Of a DNA stretch of 64,000 bases, positions 56,820 to 64,000 are shown piece by piece; the first letter of the stretch is position 1, and every line of letters starts with the position of its first letter. This stretch comes from an uncultured Flavobacteriaceae bacterium (GTDB taxonomy: Bacteria > Bacteroidota > Bacteroidia > Flavobacteriales > Flavobacteriaceae), in NCBI GenBank assembly GCA_947497145.1, contig CANMFQ010000002.1:303693-367692 (forward strand). The letters run 5' to 3'. Both the position numbers and the translations under genes were made by a program. A model generated the notes under the pieces. It was given only the letters and a program-made list of their open reading frames with translations. It made no database searches and was not told the origin of the DNA.

Positions 56820-57826
56820 ATATAGTTTTTATTACGTAGTAAGTTTATAAGATCGATTATTCTGCAACTATAACCAGTTTCGTTATCGTACCATCCAATA
56901 ATTTTAACCATTTTGCCAATTACGGAGGTCATCATAGAGTCAAACGTACAAGAATAGCAACTATTGTTGATGTCTATAGATACTATAGGATCTTTTGTAA
57001 AAAAAAGCACATTTTTCAGTTCGTTTTTAGAAATTTTCTCAAATGTATCATTAATTTCTTGAATGTCAACAGATCTTTTTACATTAAAGGTAATGTCTGT
57101 TAATGAGCCATTTGGAACAGGTACTCTTATTCCGCAACCACCAATAACCTCGGTAAGGTCTGGAAAAATTTTTGTTAGTGCTTTTGCTGCCCCGGTAGTA
57201 GTAGGGACAATAGATTGTGTTGCAGCTCTAGCTCTTCGTAAATCATTATGCGGCTGGTCATGAAGGCTTTGGTCTGATGTGTAGGAGTGAATGGTGGTTA
57301 TATAAGCTTGTTCAATGCCGCATAAGTCATTGATAACTTGTATCATTGGGGCAGCATTATTGGTTGTGCACGAGGCATTTGAGATAATATTATCTGTCGT
57401 GTTAATGATATGTTCATTAACCCCATATACTACCATTTTTATGGTATCATCTGAAGGAGGGGCAGAAAGTATTACTTTTTTCGCACCATTGTTAATATGA
57501 TGTTGAAGTGTTTCTGTGGTTTTGAATTTTCCAGTACATTCTATAACAATATCAACATGGTGTTTACGCCAATTGATATTTTTGGGAGATGTTTCATTAA
57601 ATAGGGCTATATTATTTTTGTCTACTACAATGGTATCGTCGGTATAATCTACTTCTTTTTCAAAAACACCATGAATACTATCATACTTTAGTAGGTGTGA
57701 TAGGGTTCTAGTGTCAGCCAAATCGTTTATAGCTACAACTTTAAGATGTTCGTGTCGGCTGAGTAGTCTAAACAGGGTACGACCTATTCTTCCGAACCCG
57801 TTAATGCCTATCGTAGTCGTTTTCAT
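56816..57826 (-). CDS. gap: Glyceraldehyde-3-phosphate dehydrogenase
   Basis: The 336-residue enzyme oxidises glyceraldehyde 3-phosphate. It has the NAD-binding start IGINGFGRIGRTLFR, AINDL (consistent with NAD use), the nucleophile C153 in SNASCTTNNAAP, and the end WYDNETGYSCRIIDL. It is complete. Unusually it is followed with a 4-bp overlap by a hybrid histidine kinase gene. It may be a second copy, since another glycolytic gap gene could lie outside the window. Confidence 0.97.
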   Translation of the reverse strand: MKTTTIGINGFGRIGRTLFRLLSRHEHLKVVAINDLADTRTLSHLLKYDSIHGVFEKEVDYTDDTIVVDKNNIALFNETSPKNINWRKHHVDIVIECTGKFKTTETLQHHINNGAKKVILSAPPSDDTIKMVVYGVNEHIINTTDNIISNASCTTNNAAPMIQVINDLCGIEQAYITTIHSYTSDQSLHDQPHNDLRRARAATQSIVPTTTGAAKALTKIFPDLTEVIGGCGIRVPVPNGSLTDITFNVKRSVDIQEINDTFEKISKNELKNVLFFTKDPIVSIDINNSCYSCTFDSMMTSVIGKMVKIIGWYDNETGYSCRIIDLINLLRNKNYI

Positions 57827-57868
57827 AATGAAATTTTAAGAAAAAAATGTGTGTGCTGAGGTGATGAA

Positions 57869-58741
57869 TTAATTGATGTGTTTATGTGCTTTGTAAGAAG
57901 AACGAACAAGCGCTCCACTTTCAACATGTCGAAAACCCATTTTTAACCCTAAAGCTTCATATTTTTTAAATTGCTCTGGTAAAATAAATTCTTTCACAGG
58001 CAAATGTTTTTTTGAAGGTTGCAGGTATTGTCCAATAGTAACTACGTCAACATTTGCATTTCTGAGGTCTTCCATGGTTTCTATAACCTCTTCTTCTAGT
58101 TCTCCTAAGCCTAACATAATGCCCGATTTGGTTCGGTTAACTCCCTCGCCAAGATAGCGAAGCACTTCTAAACTACGTTCGTATTTGGCTTGTATGCGCA
58201 CTTCCCTAGTAAGTCGTTTTACGGTTTCCATGTTGTGTGATACTACTTCGGGTTGTACTGCTATAATACGATCTAAATGTCTTTCTATGCCTTGAAAATC
58301 TGGGATTAAAGTTTCTAAAGTCGTTTCGGGGTTCATACGTCGAATTGCCTTTACTGTTTCTGCCCAAATAATAGACCCCATGTCTTTTAAATCGTCTCGA
58401 TCAACAGAGGTTATTACAGCATGCTTAATGCTCATTATTTTAATTGAACGTGCCACTTTTTCGGGTTCAGCCCAATCAACATCTTCTGGTCTTCCTGTTT
58501 TTACACCACAAAAGCCGCAGGATCTTGTGCATACATTACCCAAAATCATAAAAGTTGCGGTACCTTCTCCCCAGCATTCACCCATATTGGGGCAACTACC
58601 CGAGGTACAAATAGTGTGTAGGTCATATTTGTCAACAAGGCCTCGTAATTGCGTATATTTTTTTCCTGTTGGAAGTTTTACACGTAGCCATTTTGGCTTG
58701 CCTTTTGGAGGTAAAACACTATTTTTGGTATCTGTGCTCAT
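57869..58741 (-). CDS. lipA: Lipoyl synthase
   Basis: The 290-residue radical SAM enzyme inserts two sulfurs into octanoyl groups on lipoate-dependent enzymes. Both clusters are present: the auxiliary cysteines C45, C50, C56 ([12 protein letters not shown]) and the SAM cluster C71, C75, C78 (CTRSCGFC). A serine ligand near the C-terminus is in ALVRSSYKA. It is 42 bp before gap on the same strand and may share a transcript. lipB is not nearby. Confidence 0.98.
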   Translation of the reverse strand: MSTDTKNSVLPPKGKPKWLRVKLPTGKKYTQLRGLVDKYDLHTICTSGSCPNMGECWGEGTATFMILGNVCTRSCGFCGVKTGRPEDVDWAEPEKVARSIKIMSIKHAVITSVDRDDLKDMGSIIWAETVKAIRRMNPETTLETLIPDFQGIERHLDRIIAVQPEVVSHNMETVKRLTREVRIQAKYERSLEVLRYLGEGVNRTKSGIMLGLGELEEEVIETMEDLRNANVDVVTIGQYLQPSKKHLPVKEFILPEQFKKYEALGLKMGFRHVESGALVRSSYKAHKHIN

Positions 58742-58908
58742 GGTCTTATTTTGAGCAAATATACGAACATTTAAGCCGTTTTTTTACGCAAGCAAATTTT
58801 TCTGTTCCACCGTTTAAATCTATTTAGGTGAACTACAAAGACTTTAATTTGGTATGTAATAAGGCTCAAAGTAGGCTTAAATAAATCAATAATTTCGTAA
58901 GAGATGTA

Positions 58909-59469
58909 TTAATTTTTGTTTTTTATAGCCTCTGCTAATAATTTTTTAGCTCGTAACAGCTTAACTTTTACGTTGTTGATTGGTTCGTTGAGTTGTTCGG
59001 CAATATCAGCGTAACTAAGCTCATTAAAATAGCGTAGGTTAATCACCTTTTGGTAGTGAGGCTTTAGCTGTTTTATATGTGCAAGTAATGTAGCTAAGTT
59101 TTGTTCTGTAATTAATTGATCTTCTGGTGATGGAGAATTGTCTAATGCTTTTTTTACCGCATCATTATTATTCCAAGGGTCTAGCACATTGTTTTTTCTT
59201 TTTCGAATAAGATCGATATGAATGTTTTTTGATATGCTGATGAGCCAAGTTTTAAATTCGTATTTTGAATTATAGGAGCTTAGTTTATCAAAAGCTTTTG
59301 AAAAAGTTTGTATAGTAATGTCTTCTGCGTCATTCTCGTTTTTCGTGCGCTTAAGTTGAAAACCATACACATCATTCCAAAAAATATTTAGTAGCGTACT
59401 GAAGGCTATTTGATTACCAGCAATAGCTTTTTTTATAGTATTTTGAATGGTGTTTTCAGGGTTATTCAA
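58909..59469 (-). CDS. ECF-type RNA polymerase sigma factor
   Basis: The 186-residue protein has sigma region 2 (about 10-80, with NENDAEDITIQTFSKAFDKL and WLISISKNIHIDLIRKRK) and region 4 (about 120-180, with LRYFNELSYADIAEQLNEPINNVKVKLLRAKKLL). It is a small extracytoplasmic-function sigma. No classical anti-sigma gene adjoins it; the gene just upstream encodes a 69-residue cysteine-rich membrane protein, 34 bp before it on the same strand. lipA follows after 167 bp. Confidence 0.95.
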   Translation of the reverse strand: MNNPENTIQNTIKKAIAGNQIAFSTLLNIFWNDVYGFQLKRTKNENDAEDITIQTFSKAFDKLSSYNSKYEFKTWLISISKNIHIDLIRKRKNNVLDPWNNNDAVKKALDNSPSPEDQLITEQNLATLLAHIKQLKPHYQKVINLRYFNELSYADIAEQLNEPINNVKVKLLRAKKLLAEAIKNKN

Positions 59470-59503
59470 TCGAAATAGTAATAAAGTGAATTATGCTTCA
59501 GAA

Positions 59504-59713
59504 TTAAGAAATCTCAGTAGCGCTATCTTTCTTGCAATCTTGTTCGCTTGGTAATTTACCACACATACCACATGCTTGACCATCTTGGTTTAAGAATGGA
59601 CTTTGACTTGCACAGGTGCCCGCAAATTTACCATCTTTTTTAGACCATATTTTAATGGCGATTCCGGCAAAGGCAAGAGCAAGTAATGCTATGGTAACTA
59701 AAATGAGTTTCAT
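59504..59713 (-). CDS. Small cysteine-rich membrane-anchored protein
   Basis: The 69-residue protein has an N-terminal membrane helix (about residues 2-22) and then four cysteines in a short tail: GTCASQSPFLNQDGQACGMCGKLPSEQDC. The CxxC pair and spacing suggest metal or cluster binding or redox sensing. It is in an apparent operon with the ECF sigma gene at 58909, so it may tune that sigma factor. No named family recognised. Confidence 0.75.
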   Translation of the reverse strand: MKLILVTIALLALAFAGIAIKIWSKKDGKFAGTCASQSPFLNQDGQACGMCGKLPSEQDCKKDSATEIS

Positions 59714-59831
59714 GATTGTATATATTTGTATTAGACGCTATTTTTTCTGAAAATTACAACTTCCTCAGATTATGTATTCAAATCGAATTTTTAATGTATG
59801 ATATGAGGACGGTACGTGTTATTTGTTGTTG

Positions 59832-59839
59832 CAAAGGTA
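59832..59839 (-). promoter_or_regulatory. Candidate -7 element of the small-protein / ECF operon
   Basis: Reading leftward, TACCTTTG (59839-59832) matches TAnnTTTG exactly. Its -33 position falls in the preceding terminator and is only TTTT. It would give a leader of about 110 nt. Confidence 0.4.
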
Positions 59840-59841
59840 TA

Positions 59842-59868
59842 AAAAATAAAGCCCCTAAAAGGGGCTTT
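59842..59868 (-). terminator. Intrinsic terminator of the anti-sigma gene
   Basis: AAAGCCCC (59848-59855) pairs with GGGGCTTT (59861-59868) around TAAAA; leftward it is followed by ATTTTTT. It ends the sigma / anti-sigma transcript that comes from the right. Confidence 0.9.
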
Positions 59869-59927
59869 GTGTAAACTCAAGTTTTACAAAGTTTAAGTGC
59901 TATACTAAAGTCAGTGTTATTAGCGTA

Positions 59928-60686
59928 TTAATATGAAATATTTGCTACAATATTTTCTATAGTTGGCGTTTTATTACCTCCTTGAGGTTCAATGGTGATG
60001 TAGCTCATTGCATTTTCACCATAGGGTAGTGCCATTAAATTGTTTTCACTTCCTGCCTCTTTTATGACGCCGAGATTAACCATTTTTCCATTTACTTCAG
60101 CCCACATCTGAAAACATTGATCTTCAGGAAGGTTTGGTAATTTGCTAACGTTGATATAAGATAACTTTTTAACAGGGTTAATGTAGGCTACAGCTTTTAA
60201 TTCCTTAGCTTTTTTATTGCCTTTTACAGTATATCTTTTTGTTTTTGGATTTTGTAAAACAATAAATTGATTGCGCACATCTTCAAGTTGCGCTTTCATA
60301 TCTTGTTTTAAATCTTTTATCTGATTCGATACAATGGTATTCTTTTGTTGCAGATCTTGATTTTCGTTATAAAAGAAATAAGAGGCTGCCGCAAACAAAC
60401 ATGCTGAAATACTGGCAGCAACTGCGTAGCGTAAGAATTTTTTCCTTCCAGTTTTTTCGCCACGTATTCTTGCCGTAATTTTTTCCTTTAATCCATCAGG
60501 TGTTTTTACGCCATGCATTTTTGCAAAAGCTTCTAAGTTGTCTTGCAATGCATCATATTCAGCTTTTACCTCAGGGTACATAGCTATATATCGCTCAACC
60601 TGCAGTGACTCCTCATTGGTTGTGTTTTCGAGAAGATATTTCTCAAGAAGATCAGTTTCTAAAAAAATGCGTATTTTTTCTTTCAT
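59928..60686 (-). CDS. RskA-like anti-sigma factor
   Basis: The 252-residue protein has an N-terminal cytoplasmic helical region (about 1-80, with LEKYLLENTTNEESLQVERYI), a membrane helix (about 86-104), a periplasmic coiled coil (about 105-140) and a C-terminal domain with FIVLQNPKTKRYTVKG, LPNLPEDQCFQMWAEVNGKMVNLGVI and SYITIEPQGG, the anti-sigma-K pattern. It is encoded 48 bp after the ECF sigma gene, so it should sequester that sigma factor at the membrane. The stimulus is unknown. Confidence 0.92.
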   Translation of the reverse strand: MKEKIRIFLETDLLEKYLLENTTNEESLQVERYIAMYPEVKAEYDALQDNLEAFAKMHGVKTPDGLKEKITARIRGEKTGRKKFLRYAVAASISACLFAAASYFFYNENQDLQQKNTIVSNQIKDLKQDMKAQLEDVRNQFIVLQNPKTKRYTVKGNKKAKELKAVAYINPVKKLSYINVSKLPNLPEDQCFQMWAEVNGKMVNLGVIKEAGSENNLMALPYGENAMSYITIEPQGGNKTPTIENIVANISY

Positions 60687-60734
60687 CTTTCTATTTGTTT
60701 TAAAATAGTTAACTCCTTTTTTAAGGATAAATAG

Positions 60735-61304
60735 CTAGAACAAGTTACTTAGCAATAATGCAATTGCAATAACTGCAGGGTCGTATATTTTTTTCAATTC
60801 GCGTAATCCAATTTTTAGCCTTGATTTTATTGTTCCTAACGGAATGTCTAATTCATCACTAGCTTCTTGTTGGGTCATTCCTTGAAAAAATAATGCATCT
60901 AGTACAATTTGATATTTTTCTTCTATCTTTTCAAGATTTTCACGAACATCAATTAAATCAGGTTTTGTACTTTCTACACCTAATGTATATACGTCAGAAA
61001 CATTGATTTGGATTTCTTTGTTTGTTTTTGTGTTAACACTTCTTAATTTGTCAATAGCCGTATTTCTGGTAATTCTAAAAAGCCATGTAAAGAGCTTGGC
61101 TTTTGAAACGTCATAAGAATCTGATTTTTTCCATATTTTAACGAAGCTTTCTTGTAGTACATCTTGCGCAAGTTCTTCATTGCGAACCACTTTGAGCGCT
61201 ACTCCGTAAAGCGTGTCTCCGTAATTTTCATACAGTAAGGATATCGCTTTTTCATTGCGTTCTTGAAGTAGCTCTACGATGTGTTTTTCAAGTAATGTAC
61301 TCAT
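60735..61304 (-). CDS. ECF-type sigma factor paired with the RskA-like anti-sigma
   Basis: From ATG 61304 (MSTLLEKHIVELLQ) the protein has 189 residues, with region 2 (LYENYGDTLYGVALKVV, QDVLQESFVKIWKKSDSYD, WLFRITRNTAIDKLRS) and region 4 (LDALFFQGMTQQEASDELDIPLGTIKSRLKIGLREL). An in-frame ATG 19 codons earlier adds residues unlike a sigma N-terminus and is less likely. The hydrophobic end VIAIALLLSNLF is unusual for a sigma factor but common in this group. The gene precedes the anti-sigma gene, the normal order for SigK-type pairs. Confidence 0.92.
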   Translation of the reverse strand: MSTLLEKHIVELLQERNEKAISLLYENYGDTLYGVALKVVRNEELAQDVLQESFVKIWKKSDSYDVSKAKLFTWLFRITRNTAIDKLRSVNTKTNKEIQINVSDVYTLGVESTKPDLIDVRENLEKIEEKYQIVLDALFFQGMTQQEASDELDIPLGTIKSRLKIGLRELKKIYDPAVIAIALLLSNLF

Positions 61305-61468
61305 AACATAAATTAAGTTCGAAAAAAAACAACTTGAGGCGTCCAAATTTGATTGTTCCACCGTATATATCCAAACGCTAATTTATAAAAATGATTTTAT
61401 AATTAGTTTTTGGTATTTTAATATATGTATGCACAGCTGGTAATTGTGCATATTTGGTTGGTTTGGTA

Positions 61469-61496
61469 TAGCTCTTGTTATTTATGACAAGAGCTA
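61469..61496 (-). terminator. Hairpin at the murB stop codon
   Basis: TAGCTCTTGT (61469-61478) pairs perfectly with ACAAGAGCTA (61487-61496). The murB stop codon (complement of CTA at 61494-61496) lies within it. A T-tract exists only on the rightward side, so its role as the murB terminator is uncertain. Confidence 0.5.
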
Positions 61497-62510
61497 TTTT
61501 ATTATATTAACTTCGGGTGTTATTTGTATTCCGAATTTTTCTTTAACATTTTTGATTATCGTATTTGCTAATTTTAAAATATCGTTTCCTGTTGCATTGC
61601 CATAATTCACGAGCACTAAAGCTTGATTTTTATGAACCCCAGCATCTCCAATACGTTTTCCTTTAAAACCACATTGTTCAATAAGCCAACCTGCAGGTAT
61701 TTTATATAATTCTTCTGATAGTTTGTAATAAGGAGCTTCAGGATGTTCTTCGCTGAAGGTATTGAATTTTAGTCTTGAAACCATAGGATTCTTAAAAAAA
61801 CTGCCACTATTGCCTAATTCTGCCGGATCGGGTAGCTTGCTTTTTCGAATAGCTATCACCGCATTAGACACATCTTTTATGGTAGGATTATGGCAATTGT
61901 TTTTTGCTAGTTCAGCTTCAATTGCTCCATAAGAGGTGTTTAAAATATGATTTTTTTTGGTTAGTTTTAAGGTTACCGAGGTGATGACATACTTGCCCTT
62001 GCCTTCATTTTTGAAATAAGAATCTCGATAGTTGAAATTACACGCTGCGTGGGTAAAGGTGCGTACCTTTTGCGTAGCTATTTCTAGCGCCTCGCAACTA
62101 TGAAAAACATCTTTGAGCTCCACACCATAAGCCCCTATGTTTTGTATTGGGGCTGTACCTGTATTTCCAGGTATCAGCGACATGTTTTCTAACCCTCCAT
62201 AATTTCGCTCAATAGTCCATTGTACCATCTGATGCCAGTTTTCTCCTGCATTAACTTTTAAAAGTATATGGTCTTTATCTTCGCTTACAACCGTTATGCC
62301 TTTGTTGTTGATGTGCAGTACCAAAGCATCAATGTCTTTAGTGATAAGCATATTGCTTCCTCCACTAAGAATAAATTTGGTAGGGTATTCGTTAAGTTGA
62401 AGTGCTGCTCTCAGCGTGTCAATTGAATTAATTTCACAAAAATGACTTGCCTTGGCGTTTATGCCAAAGGTGTTGTATGTTTTGAGGGACGTATTGTGCT
62501 TAATTTGCAT
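61494..62510 (-). CDS. murB: UDP-N-acetylenolpyruvoylglucosamine reductase
   Basis: The 338-residue flavoenzyme makes UDP-N-acetylmuramate for peptidoglycan. It has the FAD-binding pattern FILSGGSNMLITKDI, LSLIPGNTGTAP-like MSLIPGNTGTAPIQNIGAYGVE, the catalytic serine in GNSGSFFKNP, and the terminal glutamate in TPEVNIIK. Length and the extra Tyr-loop region (YRDSYFKNE) indicate type I MurB. Its start overlaps the aminotransferase stop by one base (TAATG), so the two are coupled. Confidence 0.97.
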   Translation of the reverse strand: MQIKHNTSLKTYNTFGINAKASHFCEINSIDTLRAALQLNEYPTKFILSGGSNMLITKDIDALVLHINNKGITVVSEDKDHILLKVNAGENWHQMVQWTIERNYGGLENMSLIPGNTGTAPIQNIGAYGVELKDVFHSCEALEIATQKVRTFTHAACNFNYRDSYFKNEGKGKYVITSVTLKLTKKNHILNTSYGAIEAELAKNNCHNPTIKDVSNAVIAIRKSKLPDPAELGNSGSFFKNPMVSRLKFNTFSEEHPEAPYYKLSEELYKIPAGWLIEQCGFKGKRIGDAGVHKNQALVLVNYGNATGNDILKLANTIIKNVKEKFGIQITPEVNIIK

Positions 62511-63700
62511 TACTCTTTATAACTCTTAAGTGCCTCTTTTAGTATGTAAACAGCGCGTTTTAAGCTTTCTTTTTCTAATACATAAGCAATTCTAACTTGG
62601 TTTTTTCCTAAACCTTTGGTGGCATAAAATCCGGCTGCCGGAGCTACCATAACCGTTTCACCGTTAAGTGAGAAATCTTCTAATAGCCATTGTGCAAAAT
62701 TATCGGCGTCGGCAATTGGTAATTCTACGATACAATAGAAGGCACCTTGTGGTTTGGCAACTTTTATACCGTCAATTTCTTCTAAAGCTTCGATGAGTAA
62801 ATTTCTACGGCTTACATATTCTGTTTTAACGTCGTCAAAATATTTTTGTGGTGTTTCTAAGGCCGCCTCACTGGCAATTTGCGCATAGGTGGGCGGTGAT
62901 AAGCGTGCTTGTGCAAATTTCATTGCTGTTTTTACAACCGCCTTGTTTTTTGATACTAAGCATCCTATTCGGGCTCCACACATACTATATCGTTTTGAAA
63001 CAGAATCAACGATAATGCCATGTGCTTCCATGCCTTCCTCTTGTAGAATAGAATAGTGTGCTACGCCGTCATACGTGAATTCTCGATATACTTCATCAGC
63101 AATTAAAAATAAATCATACTTTTTTACAATTGCACAGAGTTTTTTTATTTCTTCTTTACTATAAAGGTATCCCGTTGGGTTTCCTGGGTTACATATTAAT
63201 ATAGCTTTGGTTTTGGGAGTTATCAATTTTTCAAACGCTTCAATTGCGGGTAGTGCGAAGTTGTCTTCAATTCTAGAGATAATAGGTACTACTTTTAAGC
63301 CAGATCCTGTAGCAAAACCGTTGTAATTTGCATAGAACGGTTCGGGGATAATGATTTCGTCATCAGCGTCTGCAATGCTTCCTAAAACAAACGAAAGCGC
63401 TTCAGAACCTCCTGTGGTTACGATAATATCATCGGCAGCAACAGGAATGCTGTTTTTAGCATAATAGGCAGCTAGTTTTTCTCTGTAGGTTTCAGACCCT
63501 TCGGTTCTGCTGTAAGCCAACACTTCAATGGTATTGTTTTTAACTGCATCTAAGGCAATTTTCGGTGTTTTTATGTCAGGCTGCCCTATATTTAAATGAA
63601 GGACTTTTGTTCCTCTTTTTTTTGCAGCTTCTGCAAAAGGAACTAATTTTCGTATGGGAGATTCGGGCATTGAGAGCCCTTTTTTAGATACTGATGGCAT
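62510..63700 (-). CDS. PLP-dependent class I/II aminotransferase
   Basis: The 396-residue fold-type I enzyme has the substrate-binding start HLNIGQPDIKTP, the cofactor region VTTGGSEALSFVL, CNPGNPTGYLY, ADEVYREFTYDG, and the Schiff-base lysine in SVSKRYSMCGARIGCL. It is most like aspartate aminotransferases of the AspC/AspAT Ib group, though aromatic or alanine-type activity is possible. The coupled downstream gene is murB, which gives no clear metabolic hint. Confidence 0.9.
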   Translation of the reverse strand: MPSVSKKGLSMPESPIRKLVPFAEAAKKRGTKVLHLNIGQPDIKTPKIALDAVKNNTIEVLAYSRTEGSETYREKLAAYYAKNSIPVAADDIIVTTGGSEALSFVLGSIADADDEIIIPEPFYANYNGFATGSGLKVVPIISRIEDNFALPAIEAFEKLITPKTKAILICNPGNPTGYLYSKEEIKKLCAIVKKYDLFLIADEVYREFTYDGVAHYSILQEEGMEAHGIIVDSVSKRYSMCGARIGCLVSKNKAVVKTAMKFAQARLSPPTYAQIASEAALETPQKYFDDVKTEYVSRRNLLIEALEEIDGIKVAKPQGAFYCIVELPIADADNFAQWLLEDFSLNGETVMVAPAAGFYATKGLGKNQVRIAYVLEKESLKRAVYILKEALKSYKE

Positions 63701-63941
63701 GAGAAGTCTTTTTTTTTACAAAAATCGACAATACTAATTGAGAAAACAACCGTATGCCGTTTTTTCATTTTCATTTTTGATAAAATATCAAATCTATGTC
63801 ATAATGGCGTATTTTTTTGCAATAGAAAAGTAATTAAACCAGTTTTAATCTGCTTGATACGCTAAAACTGCGTTATAAATTTTAAAGCGAAATTAAAAAA
63901 GCCCTTTTTAAAATTGAGTAGAATAAGACCGTTGCAAGGGA

Positions 63942-63972
63942 TTGATTAATTTCTTGATATTTTGTATCTTTC
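63942..63972 (+). promoter_or_regulatory. Candidate promoter at the right edge
   Basis: TTG (63942-63944) and TATCTTTC (63965-63972) are 20 bp apart; one base differs from TAnnTTTG. It lies just before an ATG at 63977, which would give a very short leader. Confidence 0.4.
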
Positions 63973-63976
63973 ATTT

Positions 63977-64000
63977 ATGGAATTAGTAAAACAACCAACC
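63977..64000 (+). CDS. Start of a truncated rightward gene
   Basis: Eight codons (MELVKQPT) run off the window end, preceded by a promoter-like sequence. The product cannot be identified from so few residues. Confidence 0.45.

Overview
The window looks like the chromosome of a flavobacterium (Bacteroidota, probably a marine Flavobacteriaceae). It is AT-rich. It carries a SusC/SusD pair, FecR-type anti-sigma/TonB receptor genes, and Bacteroidota-style promoters (TTG or TTTG, about 19-20 bp, then TAnnTTTG). Gene order is typical: rpsL-rpsG-fusA-rpsJ without tuf, then the long rplC-to-rplQ ribosomal block. No tRNA, rRNA, insertion sequence, prophage or CRISPR array was seen.

Layout. (1) 1-5.9 kb: a leftward SusC / SusD / lipoprotein uptake operon. 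(2) 6.3-23.7 kb: the str, S10, spc and alpha ribosomal genes, including rpmD and rpmJ, with secY, infA and rpoA, closed by a strong terminator after rplQ. Four spacers inside this block can fold into RNA structures, and a terminator separates rpsJ from rplC. (3) 23.7-32 kb: central metabolism (carA, eno, a glycogen-synthase-like GT5, gltA) and two neighbouring guanidino-modifying hydrolases, one DDAH-like and one CtlX-like. (4) 31.8-40.5 kb: an accessory stretch of lipoproteins, an S41 peptidase with a possible LanC-like gene remnant before it, DUF1772, cytochrome b561, a monooxygenase, a nitroreductase, an SDR and a VOC protein. (5) 40.6-46.7 kb: argS, an MtfA-like peptidase, and a TonB receptor with FecR but no sigma factor. 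(6) 46.95-49.54 kb: a tandem array of four near-identical genes for 79-residue secreted proteins, each with a perfect 22-bp palindrome six bases before its start codon. (7) 49.6-64 kb: an Rrf2 regulator, kynurenine 3-monooxygenase, a Nif3 / coiled-coil pair, lpxK, a hybrid histidine kinase overlapping a GAPDH gene, lipA, two ECF sigma systems, murB and an aminotransferase.

The best candidates for undescribed biology are the four-copy secreted-protein array with its palindromic leaders and the structured spacers in the ribosomal operon. Structures were found by eye as complementary arms; no folding energy or homology search was run, so family names rest on recognised motifs, length and context.
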